NCBI GenBank assembly: GCA_947489135.1
Contig: CANLCU010000003.1
Coordinates: forward strand, 1-50,436
Length of the DNA: 50,436 nucleotides
Source of the DNA: Micrococcales bacterium
Lineage (GTDB): Bacteria > Actinomycetota > Actinomycetes > Actinomycetales > Microbacteriaceae
Reading direction: 5' to 3'
The notes under the pieces are model-generated. The model ran no database searches. It had not been told where the DNA came from and saw only the letters and a list, made by a program, of their open reading frames with translations. A program made the translations under genes and the position numbers. Shown here in pieces: positions 9,601 to 16,881 of the stretch. Position 1 is the stretch's first letter, and each line of letters opens with the position of its first letter.

Positions 9601-12600
9601 GGTAAGGGAACCTACTCAGTGAACAACCTAGGTGTTGTTACCTTTACCCCAGTTGATGGTTTTGTTGGCCCAGTGACAGCTTTGACTTACTCAATCCAAG
9701 ACACTGCTGGAAACACTGTAACCAGCACAGTAACTGCAACAGTAACCAACACTCCTCCAAGACTGACTACTCCTGCGTTTGCTACAGCGAAGCAAGGTAT
9801 CCAAGCTACATACACTCAAAGCATCACTCAAGGAACAGGAATAATTCCTGCCACCGGTGGTTGGGCAGTTGTGGGATCAGTGCCACCAGGAATGACATTC
9901 AGCGTTGATACCGGTGCCATATCTGGTGTTCCGACGGCTCCTGGAACTTATGAGTTCACAGTCACCGTTACTGATGCAAATGGTCTTAGCTCTTCAAAGG
10001 TTGAGTCAATTACAGTTGCCACACCTCCACTAATCACAACAAGTCCATTGACATATAAGTTCTATAAGGATGTTGCAAATAACATTCCTGCTACTGCAAC
10101 TGCTGGAACAGGAACTATTGCTGCAACAGGTGCATGGAGTGCTACTGGACTACCTGCAGGGCTAAGCATCAATACAGCTACTGGTGCAATCTCTGGAACA
10201 GCAACAACAACCGGAACATACACAGTTACTCAAAAGGTAATTGACTCAAATGATCTGTTTGACACTGAAGATATCACCATCAAGGTAGTTGCTAAACCAG
10301 TTATCACTACCCCTGCCCTACCTGGTTTTGAGCTCAACAAGGCCATCACACCAGTTGAGCAAACAAAGACAGTTGGTTCTGCTCTACTTCCTGGAACTAA
10401 TGCTTGGTCGATTGTTGCAGGAACTCTGCCTAATGGTGTGAGCCTAAACCCGAACACTGGAGAGATCACCGGTACACCTACTCAGTCGGGCACCTTCCCA
10501 ATCACAGTCAAGTTGATTGATGAGGATGGAGAGTTCTCTCAACAGGTCCAAACAATCAACGTCGGCGTTCCTCCGCTAATCACAACCACACCACTCACAC
10601 ACAAGCTGTACGTTGGTGTGGCTGCAAACCTACCAAGCACTGCTACTGCTGGAACTGGTGCTCTACAAGCTAGTGGTTGGACTGCTACAGGTCTACCTAC
10701 TGGCATGAGTATCAACCCTGCTTCAGGTGCAATCAGTGGCACCCCAAGTGCTACTGGAACCTTCGAAGTAATTCAGAAGGTTACTGACGTGAACAACCTG
10801 TTTGATGTTGAGACAATCAACGTAACAGTTGTTGCTAAGCCAGTGATCACTACAACTGTTCCACTACCTAAGTTGGTCTTGAACGCAGTTGCTACGCCTA
10901 TCACTCAAACAAAGACTGCTGGTTCTGCAGCTATTCCAGCTACAGGTGCCTGGTCAATCGCATCTGGATCACTTCCAGCTGGTTTGACACTAAACCCAGA
11001 TACAGGAGCTATCTCAGGTACTCCTACCGTTGCAGGTAGCTTCCCAATTACTGTGAAGCTAACTGATGCTGATGGTGAGTTTGCAACCAAGGAAGAAACT
11101 GTTGAAGTTATTGCTCCACCAGTTATCACCACTTCACCGACTGCTAGAACACTAAACATCAGTGTTCTTGGAAACATTGCTAACACAGTCACAGTTGGTA
11201 GCGCAAACATTTCACCTTTCAATGGTTGGACTGCAACTGGATTACCTCAGGGTCTAAACATAAATGGCATCACTGGCGTTATCTCAGGAACTCCAACCGC
11301 TCTGGGCTCTTACCCAGTAACTGTTAAAGCTACCGACCTTAATGGACTATTCGATGAAGAAGTTCTAACTATTACTATCGTCAATGGTCCGGTTATCACT
11401 ACTACCCCAACTAGCTACACATTTGGTGTTGGTAACGATCTGAAGTTCATTGCTGATGACTTCTTTGCAGGTAACTCTGTTCTAAGTAGTTCAAGAGAAA
11501 TCGTTAACACTGCAACTAAGGGTTCAGCAGATATTCGTACTACAGCTGGTTGGTCTGCTGTTGGTCTACCTGCGGGTCTAACAATCAATCCTGACACTGG
11601 AAAGATCTCAGGGGCTGCGACAACCGTTGGTGTTTACCCGGTTGATGTGAAGGTAACTGACACTGCTGGATTCTTCTCAACCAAGACCCTAACCATCAAC
11701 ATTGTTCAGGGACCAAAGAACACCACTCCTCGTGTCTACAGCTATGAACTAGACATCAAGAAAAAAATCGGAATCAAGGTCTATGACGTCAAACAAACAT
11801 GGACTCTTGGCTCTGCTGAACTAGCTCGTGGTGTTCCGTTCTTCATCCAAGGATCTAAGCCATCTCCGGTATCTGGAGTGAGCATTGTCAGCGGTGAAAT
11901 CACAATATTGCCTTACCTGTTCCAAGCACCAGGTAAAGAAAAGTATGGTGCTTACACTCTCAAGACATTGATCCTAGATAGAAATGGTGCTTACGATTTA
12001 GCCACCTTCACTATCAACCTTGTGAAGCCTGGATCAAACCTCACAACACTTCCATTGCCAGTTGGTATTACTGATGGCATGCAGATGACTGCTTCTACCT
12101 ATCCATTGGCTGGAACTAGTTCAGCGAAGCTACCTGTTACCTACACATCTTCAACACCGAAGGTATGTACTGTTGACTCAGCTAAGAAGACCATGAAGAT
12201 GGTTAATGAAGGTACCTGTACCATCACTGCTTCAAGTGGAACTGGAGCTAAGTTATCTAAGGCAGCACAAAGCTTTACGATAACTAAGCTTCCTCAGACA
12301 GTCAGTATTGTTGCCCCTGGTCAACTAATTCCAGGTGGACTACTAACTGCTCCAATGCCAACTGATGACCCTAATGGTTTCAAGTTGTATGCAAATGCAA
12401 CCTCTGGCCTCACTCCTACATACGAATCACTTGACCCAAACATCTGTTCCATTGATGTCAATGGTCTTGTGATCTGGGATGCTGATTTAACCATTACTCC
12501 TCGAGTCGAATCAGACTTCTCTTGTCGTGTGAAGGTTAGTCAGCCAGGAAACACTACCTACTCTGCAGCTCCTCCGCAGACAATTACCTTGGTAGCAACT

Positions 12601-13272
12601 CACGTTGAACCTCCTGCTCCTGAAGGTGGAGTTGCTAAGGAACCTGCTCAATCAGCTAGCCTTCCAGCAGCCGGTGGCACTACACCGCTACTAGGTGGAA
12701 CTGGATTCAAGGTGATAGTAGATAGCAAGAAGAAGACAGTGACTGTTCAGCCAATGTCTAAGGGACGTTGGATTGGTCCTATCTATGCAGATATCACTAT
12801 CAAGCACCTACCGAAGGGATCAGCAACCCCTTACGTTCAAACCTGCAAGAGAAACTACTTCGGTATCGCTATCTACGACTCCAAGAAGGCTATGGTTACT
12901 CCTCCTCTAGGTGGAGACAACATGGTTGTTCCTGAGCTTCCTACACACAAGGCAGCGGTTACTGCTCTGATTAAGCAGTATCAGGATATGACCGGTAAGT
13001 TCGCAACAACCAAGGTTGTGAAAGGCAAGAAGGTTGTCTCCCCTGGTTACCTTGACTGGAAGCCTCTATTCGGTCAAACAACCTGTGTGCTTGATGCAAA
13101 GACATACGCTGCTTGGAAGTCTGGAATTCAGATTGAAGCTAAGGCCACAGTAACTCGTGACCGTCGCTGGCCAACCACTTACGCCAAGTACAAGTCATAC
13201 GACTGGAAGAACAAGAGCAACAACGGTTTGATCTTCCCAACAGTTGTTGAGTGGAATCTAAAGATCGGATAG
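6607..13272 (+). CDS. Giant secreted multidomain surface protein (Cys-pair repeats, cadherin/CshA-like and putative Ig repeats)
   Basis: This 2221-residue exported protein is probably an adhesin or cell-surface structural protein. Residues 1-34 are a signal peptide (MKIISWITRR, long hydrophobic core, AFA). About residues 180-530 contain roughly seven short units that each carry a cysteine pair and an aromatic/acidic signature (for example YCYDYATNAGCANWP), compatible with a beta propeller. A prealbumin-like segment follows near 705-790 (VSDESGVLSFGYVKPGTYKVKF). Two cadherin/CshA-like repeats lie at about 850-1055 (GTFTVEIGLIKFTPVAGFSG). Then come about eight putative Ig (He_PIG) repeats up to roughly 1700, each with GLPAGL-NP-TG-ISGTP. 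The C-terminus holds Ig-like Cys-containing segments and a basic domain. There is no LPxTG, C-terminal membrane helix or S-layer homology motif. It is a single gene closed by a terminator. Confidence 0.88.
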   Translation: MKIISWITRRSLVAVMAIATALLLLLASAQAFASSPMTSSLSVSSVVAGNKVDLMTQIPAVSATDLSTQEIIQNIDPLKVRLTGASDVKAPAGWTVTYSTDGTTFLATPSNWAQVVKVKATGTVNSSGVTGDGKQLFSTTATSPGTLTTVSGAIRSGGDGFSTSFDSRGYAYNTYHRGLVNGSIDCRNIIDGTFCSAAWPFNMATHGFSSNIASTQFFDEVNKHIWIGNADSTQGTGFVCVDVSDVKVPELCGGSKATAFKLIQARTGATSTSVFNIIAAEGKIYAWDIAVPRILCLDYLANDGMSQTCTSPALTGLSGTTPTGIANAWPNIMTNLNLAFGNVYGQYGSYAVCFNASTQALCPGWTGYNQLLGSTASNVAMYLQPNAAGQIAGVCFTNDNKCFAADGTRFNGNNTVQAAITSIATGRFQNSTETVGSKFLIANQFNTNSSVYCYDYATNAGCANWPASTSVTGMGQMRMLSGVDWKVYTIESDPRNSDCLWTNGDSGVLGQVTISTATFGCQIDLPTATFKQAELGQSLACDGVSGAGYEKFTLGGLVRGTDYTSASLTIKKANGSVLVSGGQTWSGVAFNAQDFVDLSSISMADIGTGATFNVSFVGKNNNKSSTGTLLMESSSAQLCLSLTVNVICPATTLVGTVDTAYVSFEATGKTTSSTSQVTNYTVTSSDLTVAPPAPSACGFLLTAQVGRGQPSQAFPANAPVVVGATAILADSSGTTLNDAQGQPITAVSDESGVLSFGYVKPGTYKVKFTDFPLVNGTGAGDIVSTYIAPYGFVTGQIERDTAVNFAAIKTPLATPSFTGATGTPTIVKALYIMRASGTNDVVAIKTGSATLIDVVANDTPTTTASFALSWLKICAAGTTSGCNLDTLTVANKGTFTVEIGLIKFTPVAGFSGVVDDITYSIKDNYAGTPTITARLTATVVPAPTPAPDTLSGNTLAPITVDVTSNDSVAAGATLNKASVKLCASGTTTNCAQTSVLITGKGTYSVNNLGVVTFTPVDGFVGPVTALTYSIQDTAGNTVTSTVTATVTNTPPRLTTPAFATAKQGIQATYTQSITQGTGIIPATGGWAVVGSVPPGMTFSVDTGAISGVPTAPGTYEFTVTVTDANGLSSSKVESITVATPPLITTSPLTYKFYKDVANNIPATATAGTGTIAATGAWSATGLPAGLSINTATGAISGTATTTGTYTVTQKVIDSNDLFDTEDITIKVVAKPVITTPALPGFELNKAITPVEQTKTVGSALLPGTNAWSIVAGTLPNGVSLNPNTGEITGTPTQSGTFPITVKLIDEDGEFSQQVQTINVGVPPLITTTPLTHKLYVGVAANLPSTATAGTGALQASGWTATGLPTGMSINPASGAISGTPSATGTFEVIQKVTDVNNLFDVETINVTVVAKPVITTTVPLPKLVLNAVATPITQTKTAGSAAIPATGAWSIASGSLPAGLTLNPDTGAISGTPTVAGSFPITVKLTDADGEFATKEETVEVIAPPVITTSPTARTLNISVLGNIANTVTVGSANISPFNGWTATGLPQGLNINGITGVISGTPTALGSYPVTVKATDLNGLFDEEVLTITIVNGPVITTTPTSYTFGVGNDLKFIADDFFAGNSVLSSSREIVNTATKGSADIRTTAGWSAVGLPAGLTINPDTGKISGAATTVGVYPVDVKVTDTAGFFSTKTLTINIVQGPKNTTPRVYSYELDIKKKIGIKVYDVKQTWTLGSAELARGVPFFIQGSKPSPVSGVSIVSGEITILPYLFQAPGKEKYGAYTLKTLILDRNGAYDLATFTINLVKPGSNLTTLPLPVGITDGMQMTASTYPLAGTSSAKLPVTYTSSTPKVCTVDSAKKTMKMVNEGTCTITASSGTGAKLSKAAQSFTITKLPQTVSIVAPGQLIPGGLLTAPMPTDDPNGFKLYANATSGLTPTYESLDPNICSIDVNGLVIWDADLTITPRVESDFSCRVKVSQPGNTTYSAAPPQTITLVATHVEPPAPEGGVAKEPAQSASLPAAGGTTPLLGGTGFKVIVDSKKKTVTVQPMSKGRWIGPIYADITIKHLPKGSATPYVQTCKRNYFGIAIYDSKKAMVTPPLGGDNMVVPELPTHKAAVTALIKQYQDMTGKFATTKVVKGKKVVSPGYLDWKPLFGQTTCVLDAKTYAAWKSGIQIEAKATVTRDRRWPTTYAKYKSYDWKNKSNNGLIFPTVVEWNLKIG

Positions 13273-13289
13273 CTAAAGCTAAAGAAAGA

Positions 13290-13313
13290 GAGGGAGTGAT
13301 TATTCACTCCCTC
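13290..13313. terminator. Bidirectional rho-independent terminator
   Basis: A perfect 10-bp stem (GAGGGAGTGA / TCACTCCCTC, loop TTAT) is flanked by an A-rich side on the left and TTCTTCGTTT on the right. It serves the convergent genes ending at 13272 and 13335. Confidence 0.85.
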
Positions 13314-13334
13314 TTCTTCGTTTAATGTCTTTAG

Positions 13335-14324
13335 TTAGTTCTTTGGAGCAGTCTCCTTCACCCAGGTAGTTACCTCTGAGTTGAAGACATTTGGCTGTTC
13401 TTCTTGAGGTAAGTGAGCGCTCTTATCAACTATGACTAGCTTGCTGTTCTTGATTTCAGTAGCAAGACGTTCGGTATCTGCAGCTGCAACTACTTCGTCA
13501 AACTTGCCCGTAATCAACAGAGTTGGCTGGGTAATGCTGTCCAGGTTCTCTTTCAATTGGTTATCCCTAGGAGCAGTTGAAAACTCCCAGAAAGCCCTCT
13601 CCCAGCCATCTATCTCTAGAGGTGCCAGATAGCCTGCTCTAACCTCTTCGGTTAGCTGTGCCTGGTCGTAGTAACTTCTCTTTAGAAGATCCTGTCCACT
13701 TGATGCCACTTCTCTAACTAGGAATGGACCTAGGCGATCGATTTGAGGAATGACTTTCAAAGTAGTGAGCCATGAAGGGCTAGTTCCCGAAGAATAAACA
13801 GCTGGGTCAACCAAGATAAGTCTTTGAACCTTGTCTGGGTTTAGGCGAGCATATTCTGCTGCTAGCTGTCCACCTGCTGAATGTCCGACAAGGATGATTT
13901 CTTGACCTGATCCAAACTTAGAAATCAACCCATCAAGGAGTTCAAAGTTTCCTGCAAAGCCATAAGGATTAGTGCCAGTCCAACTGGTTGGTCGATCTGT
14001 GAAACCAAAGCCTGGTCGATCGTAGGCAAGAACTTCTCCTTGCTTACTTAGTGAATCCATCGCGTAACGCCAAGAGAAGGTGCTTGCTCCAAAGCCGTGC
14101 ATCAAAATGAATAGTGGAACATTGTCTACTCTGTTGCCTGAGTAAGGCTCGGTATCAACGTGCACGTTTATGTCATTGACTAAAGCAAACTCAGCGTTCA
14201 CTCCAGCTGCTTCAATGTTTGTTTTAGTGCCACTTGAATCAAATGGAATAACCATTGGCACGATGAGGAAAGCCGCAATACCCAATAGCAAAGCTCGGGT
14301 CATAAATCTTCTGAATGCTCGCAT
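13335..14324 (-). CDS. Alpha/beta-fold hydrolase, membrane-tethered or exported
   Basis: A 329-residue alpha/beta hydrolase; the substrate is not evident. The nucleophile motif is GHSAGG (VGHSAGGQLAAEYARL, about residue 147). The oxyanion region is HGFGASTFSWRY near residue 75. The acid is probably Asp in TGKFDEVV and the catalytic His in KSAHLPQEEQP near the C-terminus. Residues 8-25 form one hydrophobic segment, so the domain is probably outside the membrane, anchored or cleaved. The overall pattern resembles hydrolases of the epoxide-hydrolase/haloperoxidase group. Transcription looks leaderless (TAAACT seven bases before the ATG). It is convergent with the giant surface protein. Confidence 0.88.
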   Translation of the reverse strand: MRAFRRFMTRALLLGIAAFLIVPMVIPFDSSGTKTNIEAAGVNAEFALVNDINVHVDTEPYSGNRVDNVPLFILMHGFGASTFSWRYAMDSLSKQGEVLAYDRPGFGFTDRPTSWTGTNPYGFAGNFELLDGLISKFGSGQEIILVGHSAGGQLAAEYARLNPDKVQRLILVDPAVYSSGTSPSWLTTLKVIPQIDRLGPFLVREVASSGQDLLKRSYYDQAQLTEEVRAGYLAPLEIDGWERAFWEFSTAPRDNQLKENLDSITQPTLLITGKFDEVVAAADTERLATEIKNSKLVIVDKSAHLPQEEQPNVFNSEVTTWVKETAPKN

Positions 14325-14331
14325 AGCCCTA

Positions 14332-14337
14332 AGTTTA
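14332..14337 (-). promoter_or_regulatory. -10 hexamer TAAACT, leaderless start of the hydrolase gene
   Basis: The minus strand reads TAAACT, then seven bases (TAGGGCT), then the ATG at 14324. TAAACT also appears as a plausible -10 before the DivIVA-like gene at 41839 and before orn. Confidence 0.5.
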
Positions 14338-14365
14338 GGTGAGCAAGAGCAAATACTCTGAAGAA

Positions 14366-14854
14366 CTACTTCTTTGGGTTTTCAGTCTTTTTAGCAGCAG
14401 TTGACTTCTTGGTCGCATAAGCGAATATGGCAAGACCTGTTACCAAAGCACCTGCTCCTAGACCATAGGAAACAACATCAGCAGCTCTATCTACGTCAAC
14501 AAATACACCAACGAAGATAACGGCGATGATGGCTACCACCACACCAATTAGCTTGGACTTTAGATCGTCAAGGTCATGAACCTGCAACCAGGCTGGAACC
14601 TCAAGATCAGTGTCAACAAAGAGTTCGTAAAGACCATAACCAATAACTAGAAGTACTGTTCCTAGCAGGATTGCATCTACTGCTGTTAGGACTTCAACGA
14701 TAGTTACCTTCAGATATGACTTAGCGGTGACGCTATCAATAACTGCCTTGACCATGGCGATGGATCCTTGGGCCATCAGCAATAGTGCTCCAATGATGGA
14801 GGCAACTGCTGGAATAAAGACGACGTATCTAGTAAGTCCAAGAATCTTTCTCAT
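14366..14854 (-). CDS. YqhA/UPF0114 family membrane protein
   Basis: A 162-residue membrane protein with about four hydrophobic helices and a basic tail (AKKTENPKK). Its layout matches the UPF0114 (YqhA) family: an N-terminal helix, a central helix with VDAILLGTVLLVIGYGLYELFV, and then a DLDDLKSKLIGVVVAIIAV segment matching the family's DLKNKV block. The function of the family is unknown. The upstream hexamer TAGACT ends seven bases before the ATG and implies a leaderless transcript separate from the pst genes. An 8-bp direct repeat (ACCTAAGT twice, 14 bases apart) lies at 14881-14902 upstream. Confidence 0.8.
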   Translation of the reverse strand: MRKILGLTRYVVFIPAVASIIGALLLMAQGSIAMVKAVIDSVTAKSYLKVTIVEVLTAVDAILLGTVLLVIGYGLYELFVDTDLEVPAWLQVHDLDDLKSKLIGVVVAIIAVIFVGVFVDVDRAADVVSYGLGAGALVTGLAIFAYATKKSTAAKKTENPKK

Positions 14855-14861
14855 GTGTCCA

Positions 14862-14867
14862 AGTCTA
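14862..14867 (-). promoter_or_regulatory. -10 hexamer TAGACT, leaderless start of the YqhA-like gene
   Basis: On the minus strand TAGACT is followed by seven bases and the ATG at 14854, with no ribosome binding site in the gap. Confidence 0.45.
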
Positions 14868-14914
14868 TTGCTGGAGGGTGACTTAGGTTCCTGAACTTAG
14901 GTGTTATCTAGGCT

Positions 14915-15796
14915 TTAGCCGAAGCGGCCTGTTACGTAGTCTTGGGTTCTTGGGTCATCAGGGTTCTGGAAGATCTTGGTAGTATCCCCCTGCTCAACGA
15001 TCATTCCTGGAGTTCCAGCTTCAGCTAGGAAGAAGGCACACTGGTCAGAAACGCGGGCAGCTTGTTGCATGTTGTGGGTAACGATAACGATTGTTACCTC
15101 GCTAGCTAGCTCCAAGATGGTCTCTTCAATGCGGAAGGTTGATGTTGGGTCTAGAGCTGAACAAGGCTCATCCATAAGCAATACACGAGGCATTACAGAA
15201 AGCGAACGAGCAATACAAAGTCTTTGCTGCTGACCACCGGAAAGACCTCCACCAGGGGCGTCTAGGCGGTCTTTAACCTCTTTCCAAAGCCCTGCTTTGG
15301 TTAGAGACTGCTCAACAATGTCATCAAATTCGCTCTTGCTCTTCTTGATCGAAGTCAGGCGAAGACCTGAGATTACGTTCTCGTAGATGCTCATTGCTGG
15401 GAATGGGTTTGGCTTCTGGAAAACCATACCGATTTCACGTCTAGCATCTGTTACACGCTTAGTTGGGTCATAGATGTCCACTCCATCAAGCAAAACTTGA
15501 CCAGCCATTGAAGCACTAGGAACAAGCTCGTGCATTCTGTTTAGAACGCGAAGGAAAGTTGACTTACCGCAACCAGAAGGACCAATAAGAGCGGTTACCT
15601 TTCCTGGCTGCATGGTTAGGTTGATTCGATCTAGAACTTTACGCTGACCAAACCAGGCAGATACATCCTCTCCGGTGATGGTAGCTAGGCTTGCTGATCC
15701 TGCACTCTTCTTTGATGTGCGGTTCATGTTGATTGGCTTTACTGCAACTCTAGAGTCGCTGGTGGTTGGCGACTTAGGTCCTGTTGCTGGGCTCAT
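14915..15796 (-). CDS. pstB: Phosphate ABC transporter ATP-binding protein PstB
   Basis: The ATPase of the high-affinity phosphate importer, acting at the inner face of the membrane with PstC and PstA. Walker [10 protein letters not shown] is near residue 92, the signature LSGGQQQRL near 195, Walker B VLLMDEP near 215, and the switch His lies in [10 protein letters not shown]. PstB hallmarks DGVDIYDP and FQKPNPFP are present. Length is 293 residues. About 40 N-terminal residues (Ser/Thr/Lys rich) exceed the usual 250-260. A strong ribosome site (AAGGAAAGG) supports the ATG at 15796. It is the last gene of the pst cluster, separated from pstA by four other genes rather than following it directly. 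Confidence 0.96.
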   Translation of the reverse strand: MSPATGPKSPTTSDSRVAVKPINMNRTSKKSAGSASLATITGEDVSAWFGQRKVLDRINLTMQPGKVTALIGPSGCGKSTFLRVLNRMHELVPSASMAGQVLLDGVDIYDPTKRVTDARREIGMVFQKPNPFPAMSIYENVISGLRLTSIKKSKSEFDDIVEQSLTKAGLWKEVKDRLDAPGGGLSGGQQQRLCIARSLSVMPRVLLMDEPCSALDPTSTFRIEETILELASEVTIVIVTHNMQQAARVSDQCAFFLAEAGTPGMIVEQGDTTKIFQNPDDPRTQDYVTGRFG

Positions 15797-15820
15797 TTGA
15801 GTACCTTTCCTTGAGTTTCT

Positions 15821-16798
15821 CTAAAGCAAATTCGGTAGTAGTTGAATAATCTGAGATGCCCAGACGCCGCCGAAGAAGACAATCGCTGGAGCTCCTGCGA
15901 TCCATGCCTGCGCTCTGCCCCACTTACGTGAAAGCCAGCTGATAGCAAACATGAGAACAATCAGGAACTGTGTCATAAAGATAAGTGGTGTTACAGCATC
16001 CATGTTTGATGCCAGTGCTGCTTCATTATCTGCAATAGCTCTATTTGGAATTACTCGGTTAGGTGTTGGCTTCGGTGCACCATCAAGAGTTGCTTCAACG
16101 CGAAGAACATCGGTTGCGAAAAATGGCAAACCTGATGCAGAAACAAGAGTCAATCTGCCCATTGATGAGCCAAGACCGTTAGTGGCTTCATCGCCAGCTC
16201 TTCTGATCTTTGAAACTGTGTAGGAGGCTTCGCCTTGACCGGTAATAGTTTCGATCTTGTCGCCTACTTCTAGTTCACTCAATCTAGAAAAGACTCCGCT
16301 ATAAGCCGACTGTCTTCCATAAATAACTGAAATGCCAGCTTGACCAGGAAGAACTGTGTCCCTGCGGTGACCAGGACCATCAACTGTTACTGCTGAAGAT
16401 GTTCCTTCGAGAACTATTTCATTGACGTCAATCTTCTGGATCTTAAGAACCGCAACAGGTGTTCCCTGTTCGATTAGGTAGCCATCGGAATCTACCTGTC
16501 CAACAGGTGCTGTTCCGTTAGCTAGTTCAAATCTGAATGTTTCATTTGCTTTGAATTGTGCACTCTCATACTGCACGTGGGAAACAATAAACAATTGCCC
16601 CAAGAAAACTAATGCTGCAGCTCCAAGAGCTACAAGTGCTCTACCTGCAAAGAATCTGACGTTTTCAGGCTTTGGTGTAGGCACCATGTTGTCGATGAAC
16701 TGTGAACTTTCGGTTGCCTGCTCAAGCTTTGGTAAAGATAACTTAGGTATAGCGAGCTTAGGAATGAGGGAACTCTTAAGAAGTTTCACTCCACGCAC
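15821..16798 (-). CDS. Sortase-like membrane protein lacking catalytic His and Cys (pseudosortase)
   Basis: A 325-residue protein with a class D/E-like sortase fold. A cytoplasmic N-terminus with an IPKL/LPKL repeat leads to a membrane helix at 52-75. The sortase core spans about 112-238: VAVLKIQKIDV, EGTSSAV, GPGHRRDTVLPGQAG, L-ELEVGDKIET. Two more helices lie at about 273-317. The GH of the catalytic His is GR (Arg162), and the TLVTC of the catalytic Cys is TLVSAS (Ala221). Only the downstream Arg233 (VLRVEA) remains, so transpeptidase activity is not expected. It sits between a secreted binding-protein-like gene and pstB, so it may scaffold or tether the surface proteins of this locus (inference). 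The start is uncertain: GTG at 16798 or GTG nine bases later. Confidence 0.8.
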   Translation of the reverse strand: MRGVKLLKSSLIPKLAIPKLSLPKLEQATESSQFIDNMVPTPKPENVRFFAGRALVALGAAALVFLGQLFIVSHVQYESAQFKANETFRFELANGTAPVGQVDSDGYLIEQGTPVAVLKIQKIDVNEIVLEGTSSAVTVDGPGHRRDTVLPGQAGISVIYGRQSAYSGVFSRLSELEVGDKIETITGQGEASYTVSKIRRAGDEATNGLGSSMGRLTLVSASGLPFFATDVLRVEATLDGAPKPTPNRVIPNRAIADNEAALASNMDAVTPLIFMTQFLIVLMFAISWLSRKWGRAQAWIAGAPAIVFFGGVWASQIIQLLPNLL

Positions 16799-16827
16799 CG
16801 TTCTGTTTGTTTGTCTAAATAAGCCTA

Positions 16828-16859
16828 TATCGTGGCCCCCTTGTTAGGGGGCCACGATA
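16828..16859 (-). terminator. Very strong hairpin between the 734-residue gene and the pseudosortase gene
   Basis: A perfect 13-bp GC-rich stem (TATCGTGGCCCCC and its complement) has a 6-base loop. It lies just after the stop of 16882-19086. No clean U tract follows in the minus direction, so it may be a partial terminator or a 3' mRNA-stabilising hairpin that sets different expression within the cluster. Confidence 0.6.
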
Positions 16860-16881
16860 CCTAGACTTTGCTACTTTTTTG

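Noticed and set aside
15821-16798. Functional sortase with the anchored proteins as substrates
   Set aside because: Catalytic His and Cys positions are Arg and Ala, and neither anchored protein has an LPxTG-like motif before its helix.
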